Origin: Apostichopus japonicus
Taxonomy: Eukaryota > Echinodermata > Holothuroidea > Aspidochirotida > Stichopodidae
Length of the DNA: 64,000 nucleotides
Assembly: GCF_037975245.1 (NCBI RefSeq)
Contig: NC_092562.1
Location: 23,615,554-23,679,553 of the forward strand
Reading direction: 5' to 3'
A program made the position numbers and the translations under genes. Positions within the stretch are counted from its first letter, which is position 1, and each line of letters opens with the position of its first letter. This document shows positions 1 through 11,600 of the stretch, piece after piece. The notes under the pieces were generated by a model. It worked only from the letters and a program-made list of their open reading frames with translations, was not told where the DNA came from and made no database searches.

Positions 1-882
1 GAGATAGATATCTTGCTTATCCTGCTTCGCTTTCTTGATCAAGTTCTTAGCGGTCTTTATCGCGTTTTCGACTTTATCATTGCTTTGTGGGAAGAGCGGT
101 GAACTGGTTACATGGTCAAACTGATACGATTGTGCGAAATCAGCTGACTCACAGGACGAGAATGCTGGTCCGTTGTCTGACTGTACTGTAACTGGTATAC
201 GATGTGTAGAGAAATATCGCCTCATGATTTTGATCACTGCCGGCGCATCTTTCTTGTTTAAGAGTGTGTCAACTTCGAAGTAATCCGAAAAATAGTCAAC
301 AATACAGAGATAATCTGTACCATCGATGGTGAAAATATCGACACCAACTTTTTCTCCCTGGTGATCTGGTATGTTGTGGCTGCCCAATGGTTCTTTGGAT
401 TGCTGAGTGCGGTATGTATTACAGATACTGCACTCTTCAACATAGTCTTTAACTTCTTTACTCATACCTGGCCAATAAACCGTATCTCTCGCTGTCCTCA
501 GCATACTTTCGATTCCAGTGTGTGAGTTGTGAAGTTTTGCTTTAATGTCCCTTCTCAGAGGTGTCAGAATGACACATCTCTGTGCTTTGAATATGATACC
601 ATCTTGGATGGAAAGCTCGTCGCGAATTTGGAAGTATGGGCTAGCTCTGGTTGGCAATAGCTTTTTGTCTTCAGGCCAGCCCTCTGTAATGTATCGTTTC
701 AGATTCTGACAGACGGGGTCTCTGTTGGTTGAGTCCTGGATTTGCTTGCGAGTTGCTATAGATACCGGAAGGAAGTCTATAATGTTTACACTTTCTGTCT
801 CGACTTCCACGGCAGATCGTTCCTCATTCTGTACGAAGGCTCGTGATAATGTATCTGCGAGATACATTACCTTTCCCGGCTT
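1..882 (-). CDS. Integrase domain of gypsy element A (partial)
   Basis: This minus-strand frame is open from a TAA at 883-885 to the window edge. It starts with the tail of the RNase H connection (ADTLSR motif near 845). An HHCC zinc-binding module follows, with HNSH near 520 and CSIC near 425. The catalytic core shows the first Asp in VGVDIF, the second in SDNGPAF and the Glu in KVENAIK, so the DDE triad is complete. Integrase joins element cDNA to host DNA in the nucleus. The domain is intact, but it is separated from the RT by a stop and a frameshift, so it cannot be made as part of a full polyprotein from this copy. The C-terminus lies off the window. Confidence 0.85.
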
Positions 883-2203
883 TTACACAATGTCGATATC
901 ATACTGCACCAGTCTTAGAAGTACAGTAGCCGTTGGAGGCGCTTTGGGGCAGTCGTGATTTGTTTCTTAGACATTGAAACCAATGGCTTGTGATCTGTCC
1001 AAAGCTTTATCTTGCGTCCGTAGGTGAATTGGTGGTTTCGCTCCAAACGGAAGATTAAAGCAAGAAGTTCTTTCTCAATTTGTGAGTATCGAGTCTCTGT
1101 GGTGGTTAACGCTCTACTTGAAAAGGTTACCGGCTGTCCCTGTTGCATCAGTGTGAAACCGATTCCTTTTTCCAATGTGTCTCCCTGACCTTCAGTTTCG
1201 CTTTGCGGATCGAAGTACTTCAACACTGGTGTGCTGCTGACACTACGCTTCACCTCCTTGAATGCTGCGTCTTGGTCTTGTCCCCAGCTCCATTTCACGT
1301 CCTTATGTGTTAGACGTCGAATCGGTTCGCACGTGTCCGATAAGCTTGGAAGGAACTTAGACAAGTATTTCACCATTCCAACGAACCGTTGTACTGCAGC
1401 GGTGTCGGTCAGTTTAGGCATATCAATGATCGCCTCAACTTTCTTTGGGTCGACTTTGTGACCGTCTTTAGTAACCACATGCCCTATAAAGTTGATTTCT
1501 TTGCACTTAAATTCAAACTTATCTCTGTTGAACTTGATAGATCGCTCTCTGCATCTTGCAAGCAGCTTAGTCATGTTTCGGTTATGATCTTTGTCTGCTT
1601 CAGCTTCTGTTTTCCCTTTGCCAGTGACCAATATGTCGTCAGCTATGATATGAACACCCTCGAGCTCTTCAAGGTTTTGGTCTAGCCTTTGTTGGAAGAG
1701 TTCAGGTGCTGGGGAGATTCCAAACGGCATGCGTTTATACTTGTACAGTACCTTCCCCATGTGGTTTGGAATGTGGTCAACTTGGAAGAACTTTCATCCA
1801 ACTCACATTGGAGAAATCCTTCTTTCAGATCACATTTGCTAAAATCCTTTACATCGTTAAGACTTGGCAGAATATCTTCGATAACGGGTAACGGGTAGTG
1901 TTACCGTTTTAGAGCCTTATTTAATGGTTGTGGGTCAATACAAACACGCAGTTTACCACTGGGTTTGGTTATGCTAACCAGACTTGACACCCAGTCAGAA
2001 GGTTCGTCAACCTTCTCTATCACATTGCAATTTTTCCAATCTCTTTAGCTCCTCTTTAAGCTGAGGCTTTATAGATATTGGAACACGTCTTGGTGGTATA
2101 ATAACAGGCGTGACATTAGGATCAGTTTCCAGGTGTACTTTACCTGGCATACACCCTAGACCTGTGAATACATCATGATAATCTCTTATCACATTTTCTT
2201 TTT
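883..2203 (-). pseudogene. Broken reverse transcriptase / RNase H of gypsy element A
   Basis: The RT and RNase H homology is spread over several frames. The longest open piece is 915-1760. It has the RT motif RMPFGISPAPELFQQ, the catalytic box as IADDILV, and RNase H with TDHKPL. A second piece at 2007-2192 holds the RT N-terminal part (PRRVPI). Frame changes occur near 2010, 1760 and 910, and in-frame stops near 1902 and 883. The first RNase H Asp region also looks altered (GDTLEKGIGF where the family has a DAS-type motif). This is a normal decay pattern for an old copy. Confidence 0.85.
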
Positions 2204-3490
2204 TTAGCGGTAAGTTAGTTTTCTCAATTGCTTTACTTCCCCTTTAATTTCAGAACTTTCAGTTGGTTCGTTATCTATGTTTTCATACAACACTTTAATC
2301 AATTTCATTTGCTGTGATGCCCGCGATCCAAGAAGTGGCACTTGCTTGTTTCCTTGCACAACAACAAACTGCACAGAAAATTTCTTCATATTCTTTATGT
2401 TTCTCAACCTCAATTTACAAGTCCCCACAATTGGCATTGGATCATTGTTGTACATGCTCAGATTTTTGTGGTCTGACTCTTTAATCTCAGTGCCTTCAGG
2501 GACATACCTTTCAGATATCACATTACATGATGCCCCTGAATCAATTTGAAACTTTGCAAGTGATCCTTCAACTTGGAACGTGGCATATACTTTTGTCACA
2601 TATGGACTCACTCTGTTTACATCAACATTGTTTACATCTTCCTGTAATGTTACAGACAGAACTGATTCACTCGAAGATTGTGCCTTTTCGTCATTACTTT
2701 CACTACTCAAGTCAACCTGTTTGACTGATTTCTTATGACTCTTATGAAAGTCTTTCTTTTTCTTTGACTTCCATTTGGTTTTACATTTCACTGCAAAATG
2801 ATTCATATTTGATTGGTCATATGCTGGACATTTCATTTTGTCTGCCTCATGACTTTTTCCGCAGTACCTACAGTCTTCAACCCATTTACCTTTGTGGCAT
2901 CTTGTCTTAGGGTTGTACCTGACAGCATGGACTTCAGCACTTTGATCACTCATACCTTTTATTGGTGCTGCAGCCACTTCAGCCGCCTTACAAATGTTAA
3001 TACATTTTGGGAGATCCAAATCTGCTGTTTGCAATAATTTTTTCTGAGTATTTCGACTAGCTATGCCGCATACAATACGATCTCTAATCATTTGATCCTT
3101 TAGTGTGCCATATTCGCACGAGGATGCAAAAATTCTCAGTTTCACAACAAATTCGTCAAACATTTCATTTGGTTCCTGAGTGCAGTTATTAAACTTGTAT
3201 CTTTCATAGATTACGTTTGTCTGCCCAATACAGTATGCTTCCCATAAGCTCATTATTTTTGCAATTTTTGTACGATCTACAGCATTTTCATATGTCAAAT
3301 TGTTGTGGATTTCCAATGCCTCAGGGCCTATACAAGTTACAAATGTTGCCACCTGGATTTTCTCATCTTTTTTATCCAACTCAGTCAGAGTGACATAACT
3401 ATCCCACAACAATCTGAATTTCTCCCAGTTCTTCTTCAAATTACCCTTGAGGTCCAAGTTTTGTGGTAATGGCACTGTAATAGTACTCAT
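2204..3490 (-). CDS. Gag with aspartic protease, gypsy element A
   Basis: The frame encodes about 428 residues from ATG at 3488-3490. The N-terminal two thirds resemble the capsid region of Mag-type Gag proteins. A knuckle follows, CRYCGKSHEADKMKC, and a second, reduced one (NHFAVKC) that lacks its first two Cys. A basic Lys-rich stretch comes next, then a retropepsin-like protease with the active-site motif FQIDSGASCNVIS near residue 317. Pol follows in another frame with only a few bases of overlap. A run of seven A lies just downstream of the stop, so it cannot serve as a shift site for this frame. The gag frame itself is unbroken. Confidence 0.8.
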   Translation of the reverse strand: MSTITVPLPQNLDLKGNLKKNWEKFRLLWDSYVTLTELDKKDEKIQVATFVTCIGPEALEIHNNLTYENAVDRTKIAKIMSLWEAYCIGQTNVIYERYKFNNCTQEPNEMFDEFVVKLRIFASSCEYGTLKDQMIRDRIVCGIASRNTQKKLLQTADLDLPKCINICKAAEVAAAPIKGMSDQSAEVHAVRYNPKTRCHKGKWVEDCRYCGKSHEADKMKCPAYDQSNMNHFAVKCKTKWKSKKKKDFHKSHKKSVKQVDLSSESNDEKAQSSSESVLSVTLQEDVNNVDVNRVSPYVTKVYATFQVEGSLAKFQIDSGASCNVISERYVPEGTEIKESDHKNLSMYNNDPMPIVGTCKLRLRNIKNMKKFSVQFVVVQGNKQVPLLGSRASQQMKLIKVLYENIDNEPTESSEIKGEVKQLRKLTYR

Positions 3491-3589
3491 TTTTGTCACA
3501 AAATTATGCTCCTCTACGGCTAAAGTCTAATCTAACACTGACCTTGAATTTGAAAAACAGACCTAAACTCTTTTCAATTACTTTTATAT

Positions 3590-3602
3590 ACTTCTGACAC
3601 CA
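3590..3602 (-). other. Primer binding site, tRNA-Leu type
   Basis: The minus strand reads TGGTGTCAGAAGT directly after the LTR end. It complements the 3' end of animal tRNA-Leu (ACTTCTGACACCA), 13 bases without mismatch. It primes minus-strand cDNA synthesis. It fixes the inner border of the LTR at 3603. Confidence 0.75.
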
Positions 3603-3767
3603 TGTTGTGATCTTCACATTCTGTGCTCAATCTGACACAATGAAGGCAAATATATGCTTGATAAAGTTAACAAATTTTAACAACGTTCTCATGCTTCGCT
3701 TGACAACCACAGAGTGGTGTCATACAAGTAAACAAACTTTCATATCGTTACAAGAACCACAGTAACA
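3603..3767 (-). repeat. 5' LTR of gypsy element A
   Basis: The inner end is set by the primer binding site and reads TGTTGT on the plus strand. The outer end is placed at 3767, where the plus strand reads AGTAACA, giving short TGTT/AACA ends and a length of about 165 bp. Mag-type LTRs are short, so this fits. The outer end is tentative because the partner LTR is off the window. Confidence 0.5.
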
Positions 3768-4384
3768 TCATCATAATATGTCATTCAAAATATTAGGTAA
3801 AAAAATTGTTAAATTAGAATAAAATTCGAGGCTTAGGTACACCAACTTTGGTACCATTCAGTACTAGCTAGGAGTAGAAGTATGCTGTAGTAGGCATTGG
3901 GCTAGTTCTAATACCAAACTAGTAGTAGTACTAGCACTGGACCTAGGCCTATGTGATATCAAAAGACCAATGCCCTATATTGCGTTTGGATTCCTAACGA
4001 ACTAGTACTAGGGCCTACTAGTTGGGCGAAAACAGTAGTTATAGCCTTCGTTATACCCGTTTGGTCACACTTACAAGAATGCATTAATTCTGTTGAATAG
4101 AAGGTCTGTTCCTCTTCAATCTATTGATGCACAGTTCTACCCTCTGTCTGTAAACCGACTGTACATAGCAGACGTTGTGATATCCTCCATCATGTGGCAA
4201 TGGCGGGTTTGGTAGGGGAATGTCGTCGCAACTCTTGGCAACAAATATGGTCGCTATCTGATGTTGCTCACCGCTCAGAGACTGCCATTTTAGGGCGAAA
4301 TCAAGCTATCTTGACCATGTGCTAGGAATTGGTTTGGCGTTTTCATCTCCCGTAGGAACTGACTTGCTGGTAGTTGCTGAAATT
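3768..4384. other. Intergenic stretch, no gene seen
   Basis: I see no coding exon. The sequence is rich in CTAG and AGGCC words (3860-4020), typical of non-coding DNA in this window. One short minus-strand open frame near 4343-4525 has no protein-like features. Confidence 0.6.
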
Positions 4385-4901
4385 TGCACAGGGGAGCGAT
4401 AGCTCCCAAAAGCCGCCATGATGGAAACGACGTAATACATGGCCGAATAATACCGAACATTCACAAAGTGAATTGAGCGTGAGATCTAATAATAGATTGA
4501 ATCTGCCACGTGCTCTTGTCGACATTTCGGACTTTCAAATCAATTAAGTATCTTTTGAATGATTTTGTAGATGGTTTTGTGTGATAATGTTTAACTTCTG
4601 TCCCGGGACTTCTATATCTGCAACAAGTACTGTGTGATAAAGGATGTTTTATTCGCTCAGAGATTTGATATTAGGGGGTGCACTATTGGAATGATGAAAA
4701 CTTGATTCGATGGGGGGATCATATAAGAGAGTTACTTCAAGCTAGGGGACTATGGGTGTGACTTTTTAACGAGAGGAGAAATTGACACACACCATACTTG
4801 AATATCTATGTACAAATTGATAACCGTCTAGTGTGGAAATTCTATATCACTGTACTGTATGTCACAGTAATCACCCTGTACCTGCACTATGCACCTGCTT
4901 T

Positions 4902-5364
4902 TTTTGTAAATAGTATCCACTCAAATTGCACCTCATCTGTATTCAACTCTGTTTGATTACGAAATAAACAAGTATATGGTCAATTCCATGGTGACTCGCG
5001 TGACATTTTTACTAAAATTCCTCTCTATTTGATATCATTAAACAAATAAAGAAATTACCTGGGAGAAAAGCATTCATGTAGTCAGTAAGGTGCGCCTTAA
5101 TGCTTACAACAGTAGACAAAAAATATTGTTTTTTTTTATTTTTGTAAATAGTATCCACTCAAATTGCACCTCATCTGTATTCAACTCTGTTTGATTACGA
5201 AATAAACAAGTATATGGTCAATTCCATGGTGACTCGCGTGACATTTTTACTAAAATTCCTCTCTATTTGATATCATTAAACAAATAAAGAAATTACCTGG
5301 GAGAAAAGCATTCATGTAGTCAGTAAGGTGCGCCTTAATGCTTACAACAGTAGACAAAAAATAT
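4902..5364 (+). repeat. Direct tandem duplication, period 238 bp
   Basis: The block starting TTTTGTAAATAGTATCCACT is present at about 4902-5126 and again at about 5140-5364 with very few changes, so the duplication is recent. Each unit carries one GTGACTCGCGTGAC motif. Confidence 0.9.
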
Positions 5365-6900
5365 TTATACCTCAAGTATTGGGGTGAAATTGGCGAAAAA
5401 CTAAACGTGACTCGCGTGACAGTTACTATGAGCAAATATCAGAATGCACACACAAATGTTCGATTTCTTATGTCTTATTAAAATTTGAAAAAATATTAAA
5501 AGTTGAAAAACACCTCTATCTCAATTGCTATGCAACTTTGAAAATATGTTGTAATGCAAGAAAATAACGATGAAGATGTATTGTGACTCGCGTGACAAGA
5601 AAACGTGACTCGCGTGACAAGTTCACTTTTCGGATAGTTCTAGACCGAATGCAGTAGTGAATCGAAGGTATAGATCTTGCATAGTGAAATATAACATTCA
5701 TTGGTCTAGAAAGTGTCCAAAAGGTACTTCCCTTGGGAATGTCCAGATGATATTATGTCCCCGAGTTACCTTCATGACTGCAGACAGTAGGTAATATACT
5801 GTACAGGTAGTACAGTTGTTCAGGCAATATATCTTGTCAATTCATATTTGTAACAACATTTAGTCTGTTGAAGTCACTCATTTGAGAGTTTTAGAAGAAA
5901 GAGATCTATCAAAATGTGATTCAAATTACCATTCTCATTTGTCATATTTGAATAAACCAAAAGTGTAATATTTGAGACGATACATTCGCTCATAGGATTT
6001 TGGGAATGATTGAGCAGTTAAAACCTTAAGGTTGTCAAGTCATAGCACATGGCATTGCCAGATACAAATATAGATTATGTTTTTGTATATTACTAAAAAT
6101 TCAATAACAAGTGCTAACTTTCCTAATGTGGTGATAAAATAGGCATTATATTGCGAATAAATATTCATGATTTTAAATTGTGATATTTCAAATGAAATTA
6201 TCTTAATTAGTTGCATTATGTGTGCCCATATTATTCAAGTTGCCTAATTAAAGGGGAATGCAAATATGATATCTTTAATCAGTGATTCATTCATCAAACT
6301 ATAACATCCCTGTAATTTTCACACAGTAAATAGGTAGAAACACTATCTTGATTTGACGTGACTCGCGTGACGTGACTCGCGTGACATTCGTAAAGGGTGA
6401 TTTTCTGCCAAATTTGAATATCTTCTGAGAAGGAAAATTCAGTAATCCTTTTGGTATCTATGTGAAGAGGTGATATTCATTATTTGGAGTAAAACTATTG
6501 TGCAGGCAAGGAGAAAAAAAACAAAAACAGTAAATTTTGTGACTCAGGTGACAGTAAATCGAGGGTGTTTACTGTTTTCAATTTACCACTGTTGTCTAAT
6601 GCCTTGATGTCAAAATAAAATTGAAGCTATTAAGTGAGCACTATGCCATAGCAAATATAATTAGTCCAACACACATTTAATAGGTAGAAACACTATCTTG
6701 AATTGACGTGACTCGCGTGACGTGACTCGCGTGACATTCGTAAAGGGTGATTTTCCGCCAAATTTGAATATCTTCTGGAAAGGAAAATTCAGTCCTTTTG
6801 GTATCTATGTGAAGACTTGATATTCATTATTTGGAGTAAAACTATTGTGCAGGCAAGGAGAAAAAAAAGCAAAAACAGTAAATTTTGTGACTCGCGTGAC
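4991..6900 (+). repeat. Array of eleven GTGACTCGCGTGAC motifs
   Basis: Copies start at 4991, 5229, 5407, 5583, 5605, 6358, 6372, 6539, 6708, 6722 and 6887, all on the plus strand. Ten are identical over 14 bases; the one at 6539 reads GTGACTCAGGTGAC. The motif is itself a pair of GTGAC half sites around TCGC. Pairs at 6358/6372 and 6708/6722 are directly abutted. Some copies come from the local duplications, but 5407, 5583 and 5605 do not. Confidence 0.9.
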
Positions 6901-7010
6901 AGTAAATCGAGGGTGTTTTCAATTCACCATTATTGTCTAATGCCTTGATGTAGAAAAAAAATTGAAGCTATTAAGTAAGCACTATGCTATAGCAAATATA
7001 ATTAGTCCAA
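6331..7010 (+). repeat. Direct tandem duplication, period 350 bp
   Basis: The block starting TAGGTAGAAACACTATCTTG lies at 6331-6669 and again at 6681-7010 with small indels. Each unit has an abutting pair plus a third copy of the 14-mer motif. Confidence 0.9.
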
Positions 7011-7992
7011 AAAAACTGATGATACCTATGATTACTATGTACAAATCGGCACAAAATGAAATTTCACTGTATTTTTCATAATTTAGTTACTACGGGAACC
7101 ATTTGTTATTACTGACCCCATAATCAAACAAATGATGTTTCGGGGGTGAAAAAATTATTTTTAGTAACTACAAGTATTCTATTTATTGGAAACTAATACA
7201 ATTTTAACGTTAAATGATTTTAAATTTTTTGGTATGATGTTGACCTTATCATGGAATTGACCATATATACTTCTCACTTTTTATTGATTTAATCATTTTA
7301 TAGCTTAGGCTATTTAGGGTCTACTTACTCTCATCCGCGGCCTCCCGCCTTCCGCGGTCTCATTCCCCCACAGTACACCCCATCATCTCCTTAGAGGATT
7401 CCCCCAGATACCCCCTCCCGGACCATTTCCCTCCATGGTACCGTACTCCAGGGCAATGCCCCCCCCCCCACCCTGAGACCGAAAACGACGACTTTGTTTT
7501 TCCGGAAATAAAGGTACATTATGCGCACGATTCGAACTTAGTTATAAGGCAGGACATTTCCCGGACCAAAAAACTTAACAGATCTGTGTCATATTAACTA
7601 GTAAACGTGAGGAGAGGAACTGTGGGCCATTGTGTGAGTTTATGTACACACTAGGCACACAGCCTTACCGTGGATTGAGACGCGCGAATCGTTTCTTGCA
7701 GTTAAATTTCGTCTGAATTAGTTGTTATTTTGTTGATTCTACAGTTGTTTTGTTATGATTCTGAGCCATTATGACTTGATTTTTTTTTTAAATAATCATA
7801 AAACGGTATATCATATGAATAAGTGCAACTTGTGATGGAAGGTCATAGGCTGGCTACATTACATACTGTATGTTCATGAAAATCTATATCTAGCGTTTTC
7901 TGGGGTTTTACTTTTGCAAATCTAGCGTTTTTTTGGCATGTGCTGCTGGTAACGCTGATGGCGACTAGTGGGAGCTATCGCTCCCCTGTGCA

Positions 7993-8360
7993 CAACTAGT
8001 ACTTTGCTACGAACGCCATGTCGGTTTCACACGACGTACGTATAACTGTACAGACTAGCCTAGTAATATGTATATTTCGCGAAAAATTGACGGTAGTACA
8101 AAACAAACACGTTCCTCATGACCCCTGTGAACAAGCATTTTTTAAATATTTACGAATTAATTTTAATCCATAATTGCGAGTCAAATTAAGGCCAAGTTGT
8201 TGCCCTGTGAAAGCTATATGAGTTGACACACATTTTCTTTTCATGATTTTACTGTTTTCACGTCCACCCCCAGATGTGCGTCATGAACTTAAACAAAAAT
8301 GGAACAATGCTTACTGCCTATATGTTCAGTATGTTATTGTCAAAATCTTTATGTTTACAG
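7993..8360. other. Sequence upstream of first recognised exon
   Basis: No signal-peptide exon of the receptor gene could be recognised here or further left. An open frame runs into the first exon from 8243, but it looks like read-through of intron sequence. Confidence 0.5.
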
Positions 8361-8615
8361 CTTATGTTGTTCCAGTCAACAGACAGTTTACTCAGACTGT
8401 TAATGCAGGAGATACTGGTGTCATGATAGACATGGATTGGTCTGGTATGCCTCCGTACAACTGGAGAATCAATGGTTCAGGTGTATTTGCTATGAGGACT
8501 GAAGATATCATCATAGACAGAGAAGCTGCTACTGGTGATAATGGTCTCTATGAGTGTCATATTGCCTTTCGAAGAGAGGAAGCTCTCCATGGATTGAATA
8601 GATTGATTGTTCGTG
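8361..8615 (+). CDS. Exon: Ig-like domain 1 of Tie-like receptor
   Basis: The acceptor is TTTATGTTTACAG and the donor GTAAGA; both borders are phase 1, as usual for extracellular module exons. It encodes about 85 residues ending in the Ig F-strand motif DNGLYEC and then LNRLIVRG. Vertebrate Tie2 has the same LIVR stretch directly before its first EGF module. Only one Cys is present; the usual B-strand partner Cys is replaced (VMIDMDW). Tie receptors also have a non-canonical Ig at this place. An N-glycosylation site NGS is present. Confidence 0.8.
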
Positions 8616-11600
8616 GTAAGAATAATGTACTTCCTATACTTATTTTATTGAGTATATATTTCAGTGGTGGTATAATGTTTGATTTTCACCCAGCAACAGT
8701 GAATCAGTTTTAACTAATGTATTCATTGCAGCTAGGTATTGATCTGAAAAGCAAATCCACTTGGTTTCACTAGCATTTTGGAAGATATAATCTGTGAAAA
8801 GTCTTGACATTGTTTCATGAAGAAAGCATGTATACTAACATTAATGAATGAAAGTTAGATGGAGTCTTTTTTTCTTACCTCTTCCCAATAATTCTATCAA
8901 TGTATCTATGGAGTATGAAATGTTGTATAAATTTGTATGTCATTGGAGCCTATTGTAGCTATTTCAGTTGCTATAGTAATGGATAATATGGTAACAGTTC
9001 ATGTTTTGGAGTAGCAAGTCTTGAGGGTTGACCCATGATATGGTGACTGAGGTGTGACCTGAAGTCCATTATCAAAAGTCAAAATTGTTAAAAGTTGGCC
9101 ATCTGTGTGTGCGTGTTTGTGACATCTGCCAGTTGCATCAAACAGCTGGACCCATTTCTTCAAGCTTGGTAGGCATGTGTCCCATGATGGGAACTTGTAT
9201 GTGTAATGGCAAGAGTTAACAAACATGAACATTAAAACTCAAGAACAACAACTTTTGCTTCAATCATTTCATTCAAGGGTCTCACAAGTATCGCTGGGTA
9301 TTGGAGCCAGCGACTCAAAATATTTTAGAGATAATTTGCAGAAAAGAAAAGAGAAGAGTGGACCACACTTAGGGCCTTCAGAGCTACAAGTGCATCTGTA
9401 ATGACACATAACCAGAAAAGCATTAAAAATATGTATAAATTGGTCAGTCATAACAAAAGGTTAATCAGTTGTATGTATACAGCTTCCAACTGTTGCCTAA
9501 TATTCCACAACAACATATAGCAACGATGACTGAGAATAAGAATTACTATCAACGCAAACCAATTTGAATACATTAACAGAGGACACAGTCTTTACAACTG
9601 TAATAAGACACATCTGCCTACTCATATCCTGTGTAGATTTCATTCATTAAAACAACGGGACTTCAGCAAGTCAACCCCACGGTAGGAATAACAACGACAC
9701 AACCATGTGGTACCGGCTTAACCTAGTGTAACTCACATGTGTGAGCATTGTAGTAAAACTGTTGTAAAATAAGTATTATGCTCAAGTTAACTGGGTTTCC
9801 TAAATGCATACAACCAGAAAATGTCATTTGTTCATTAAAGGGGCTTTACAATGAATCCAGCCAAGCAATTAATGTCAGGCGCCCTCTATTTTTCTCCAAC
9901 TTCTGATTCTGTCCAATTAAGGGCTGTACCATTGTGTGGGTGGGGGGGGGGGGAGGTCAGGCAGTGCAAAGTACTGTTTCACCTCAATCATAGTAGAATG
10001 ACTGTGGAATGCTGTATAGGCCTAGATGTTTATGTTATTGGAGAATGCCAAGGTAGTTGTTTTATGTTCAACTTGGAATGACCTGTTACAATTTGTAGTG
10101 TCGGACATGTGGGTAATTTTTACACACATTGAAGGTTCACCTCTGCACTGTGGGCAAACAAATTCATAAATTTTGGGGTCGGCCAAGTGCATGATGTGAT
10201 GCTGATTTATATTTTTAGTTATTTTCACTGATGTAATACATAGTGGTAAATCAATATGACATATGTATGGGTGTAATATTCTTCACCTTGGAGGGACATA
10301 TTTTGTTGGGACATGCGTACCCCTTCAAAGATCAACAATTCCGCTTTTGACAAAAGTGTGACACAGTAGCAGATTTTTCAGATAAGGGTATGGGTGGGGG
10401 GGGGGTTCATGGGGATTGGGCAGGCCCATATTAGCTACAAAATGGAAAAATTAAGAAAAACATAAAGGTGAAAAAGAAACAAAGGAGATCTGACAAGTGG
10501 TTCAAAATTTTTACTTTTTTAATTTCAAATTGATGATTCAGGGGCCAAGGCTGGGGTGCTTACCAAGTACCCTCGGCAACCATATTTTGTCAGAGTATAG
10601 CCTACTGCAGGAACAGTGTAATGAGATTGACTGGCCAGATCTGACTGAAACTTTCTTTCTATTGTGAAACCTTGCGATGGATCCATTGTGGGAGAGGGAA
10701 CTGGGTTTAATGCCTCCCCTAATCCCCTTATTTATTTTATTTTGTGAACATTTTACAATAACGACGAGGCTGATATTAGGGTGTGATTGAATTAACAACT
10801 TGCCATACATTTTTTGTAGGCATATGTTGCAAACAATATCCATAAATCATATTTTATTTTGGAGAAGTGATCTTATAATTTAGTGAACTTTTAAGAATGC
10901 ATATATATGGCAACACCAATGTGAGTCTTTGTGAGCAAATTCATCATATCAACCATACAGAAAATAACTCCCTCCTATTATTTATGACAATTTTATAGAG
11001 TGGACATCATTTTACAAAAACATTTCATTTTATGAAGTCTAATTTTAGAGTATTCCTGTACATAGCATGCCTCTGGAGTATTCATTAAAACAGTGTCACA
11101 GCAGAGACCATAATTGTACACAAAAACAACCGATACTCATGGCTCGTAAGTAACTACTGTTCATGTCCTGATACACATGTTAGGAATACAAAGTAGTTAT
11201 TACTGATGCACGGTTGTGGGAGAGTAGTTGCTGTACATCCAATCATTGAGTGCGAGTATATGTGATTGTAAAATGAAGTCGTATCTAGTAATTTTTTGCT
11301 ATAAGTAGGTCTACTGATATACCCGAACATGGCTATTCTTCGTTATCTTCATGACGAATTGGAGTCATTTAAATAGAGGTGTAACTGTAATCAAGAGGTA
11401 CTGTACCTAGTTACTGTACTAGCTATGAGTATTAGCTGACAATAATTGCTAAATAATATTATAGTGGTTGCAATAATTTTGCTAGTTTTACATGCTAATT
11501 TATATTTGAGATTAGGGTTGCAAGAGAGCCCCTTCATAACATTCATTTAGAACTCGAGAACCAAAGCAGATCATATGTCAAGACATTTGCTTCCTACATT

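Larger units (their letters stand above)
1..3767 (-). mobile_element. Ty3/gypsy LTR retrotransposon (Mag/SURL-like), decayed, left end off window
   Basis: The order on the minus strand is LTR, primer binding site, gag with an aspartic protease, reverse transcriptase, RNase H, integrase. This PR-RT-RH-IN order defines Ty3/gypsy elements. The gag with a Cys/His knuckle and the short LTR fit the Mag/SURL group known from sea urchins; that subgroup call is inference. Several frameshifts and stops lie between 883 and 2204, so this copy is dead. The 3' LTR lies left of base 1. The element sits outside the receptor gene, whose first recognised exon is at 8361. Confidence 0.88.
4385..7992. mobile_element. 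3.6 kb segment bounded by inverted hairpin repeats; possible non-autonomous element
   Basis: Perfect 24-bp inverted repeats lie at 4385-4408 and 7969-7992. Each contains GGGAGCTATCGCTCCC or its equivalent, itself a stem-loop (GGGAGC, loop TATC, GCTCCC). Weak similarity continues inward (CGCCAT on both sides). Between them there is no gene but two direct tandem duplications and 11 copies of a 14-mer. I see no clear target-site duplication, so element status is inference. It could also be chance placement of two copies of a common hairpin repeat. Confidence 0.45.

Noticed and set aside
2195-2213. A7 run as a frameshift site of element A
   Set aside because: The run follows the gag stop, so ribosomes would not reach it in the gag frame; the break is more likely decay.
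4991-6900. CRISPR-like or regularly spaced array
   Set aside because: Spacing is irregular (14 to over 700 bases), the host is eukaryotic and no spacers or cas genes exist; better seen as a dispersed motif.
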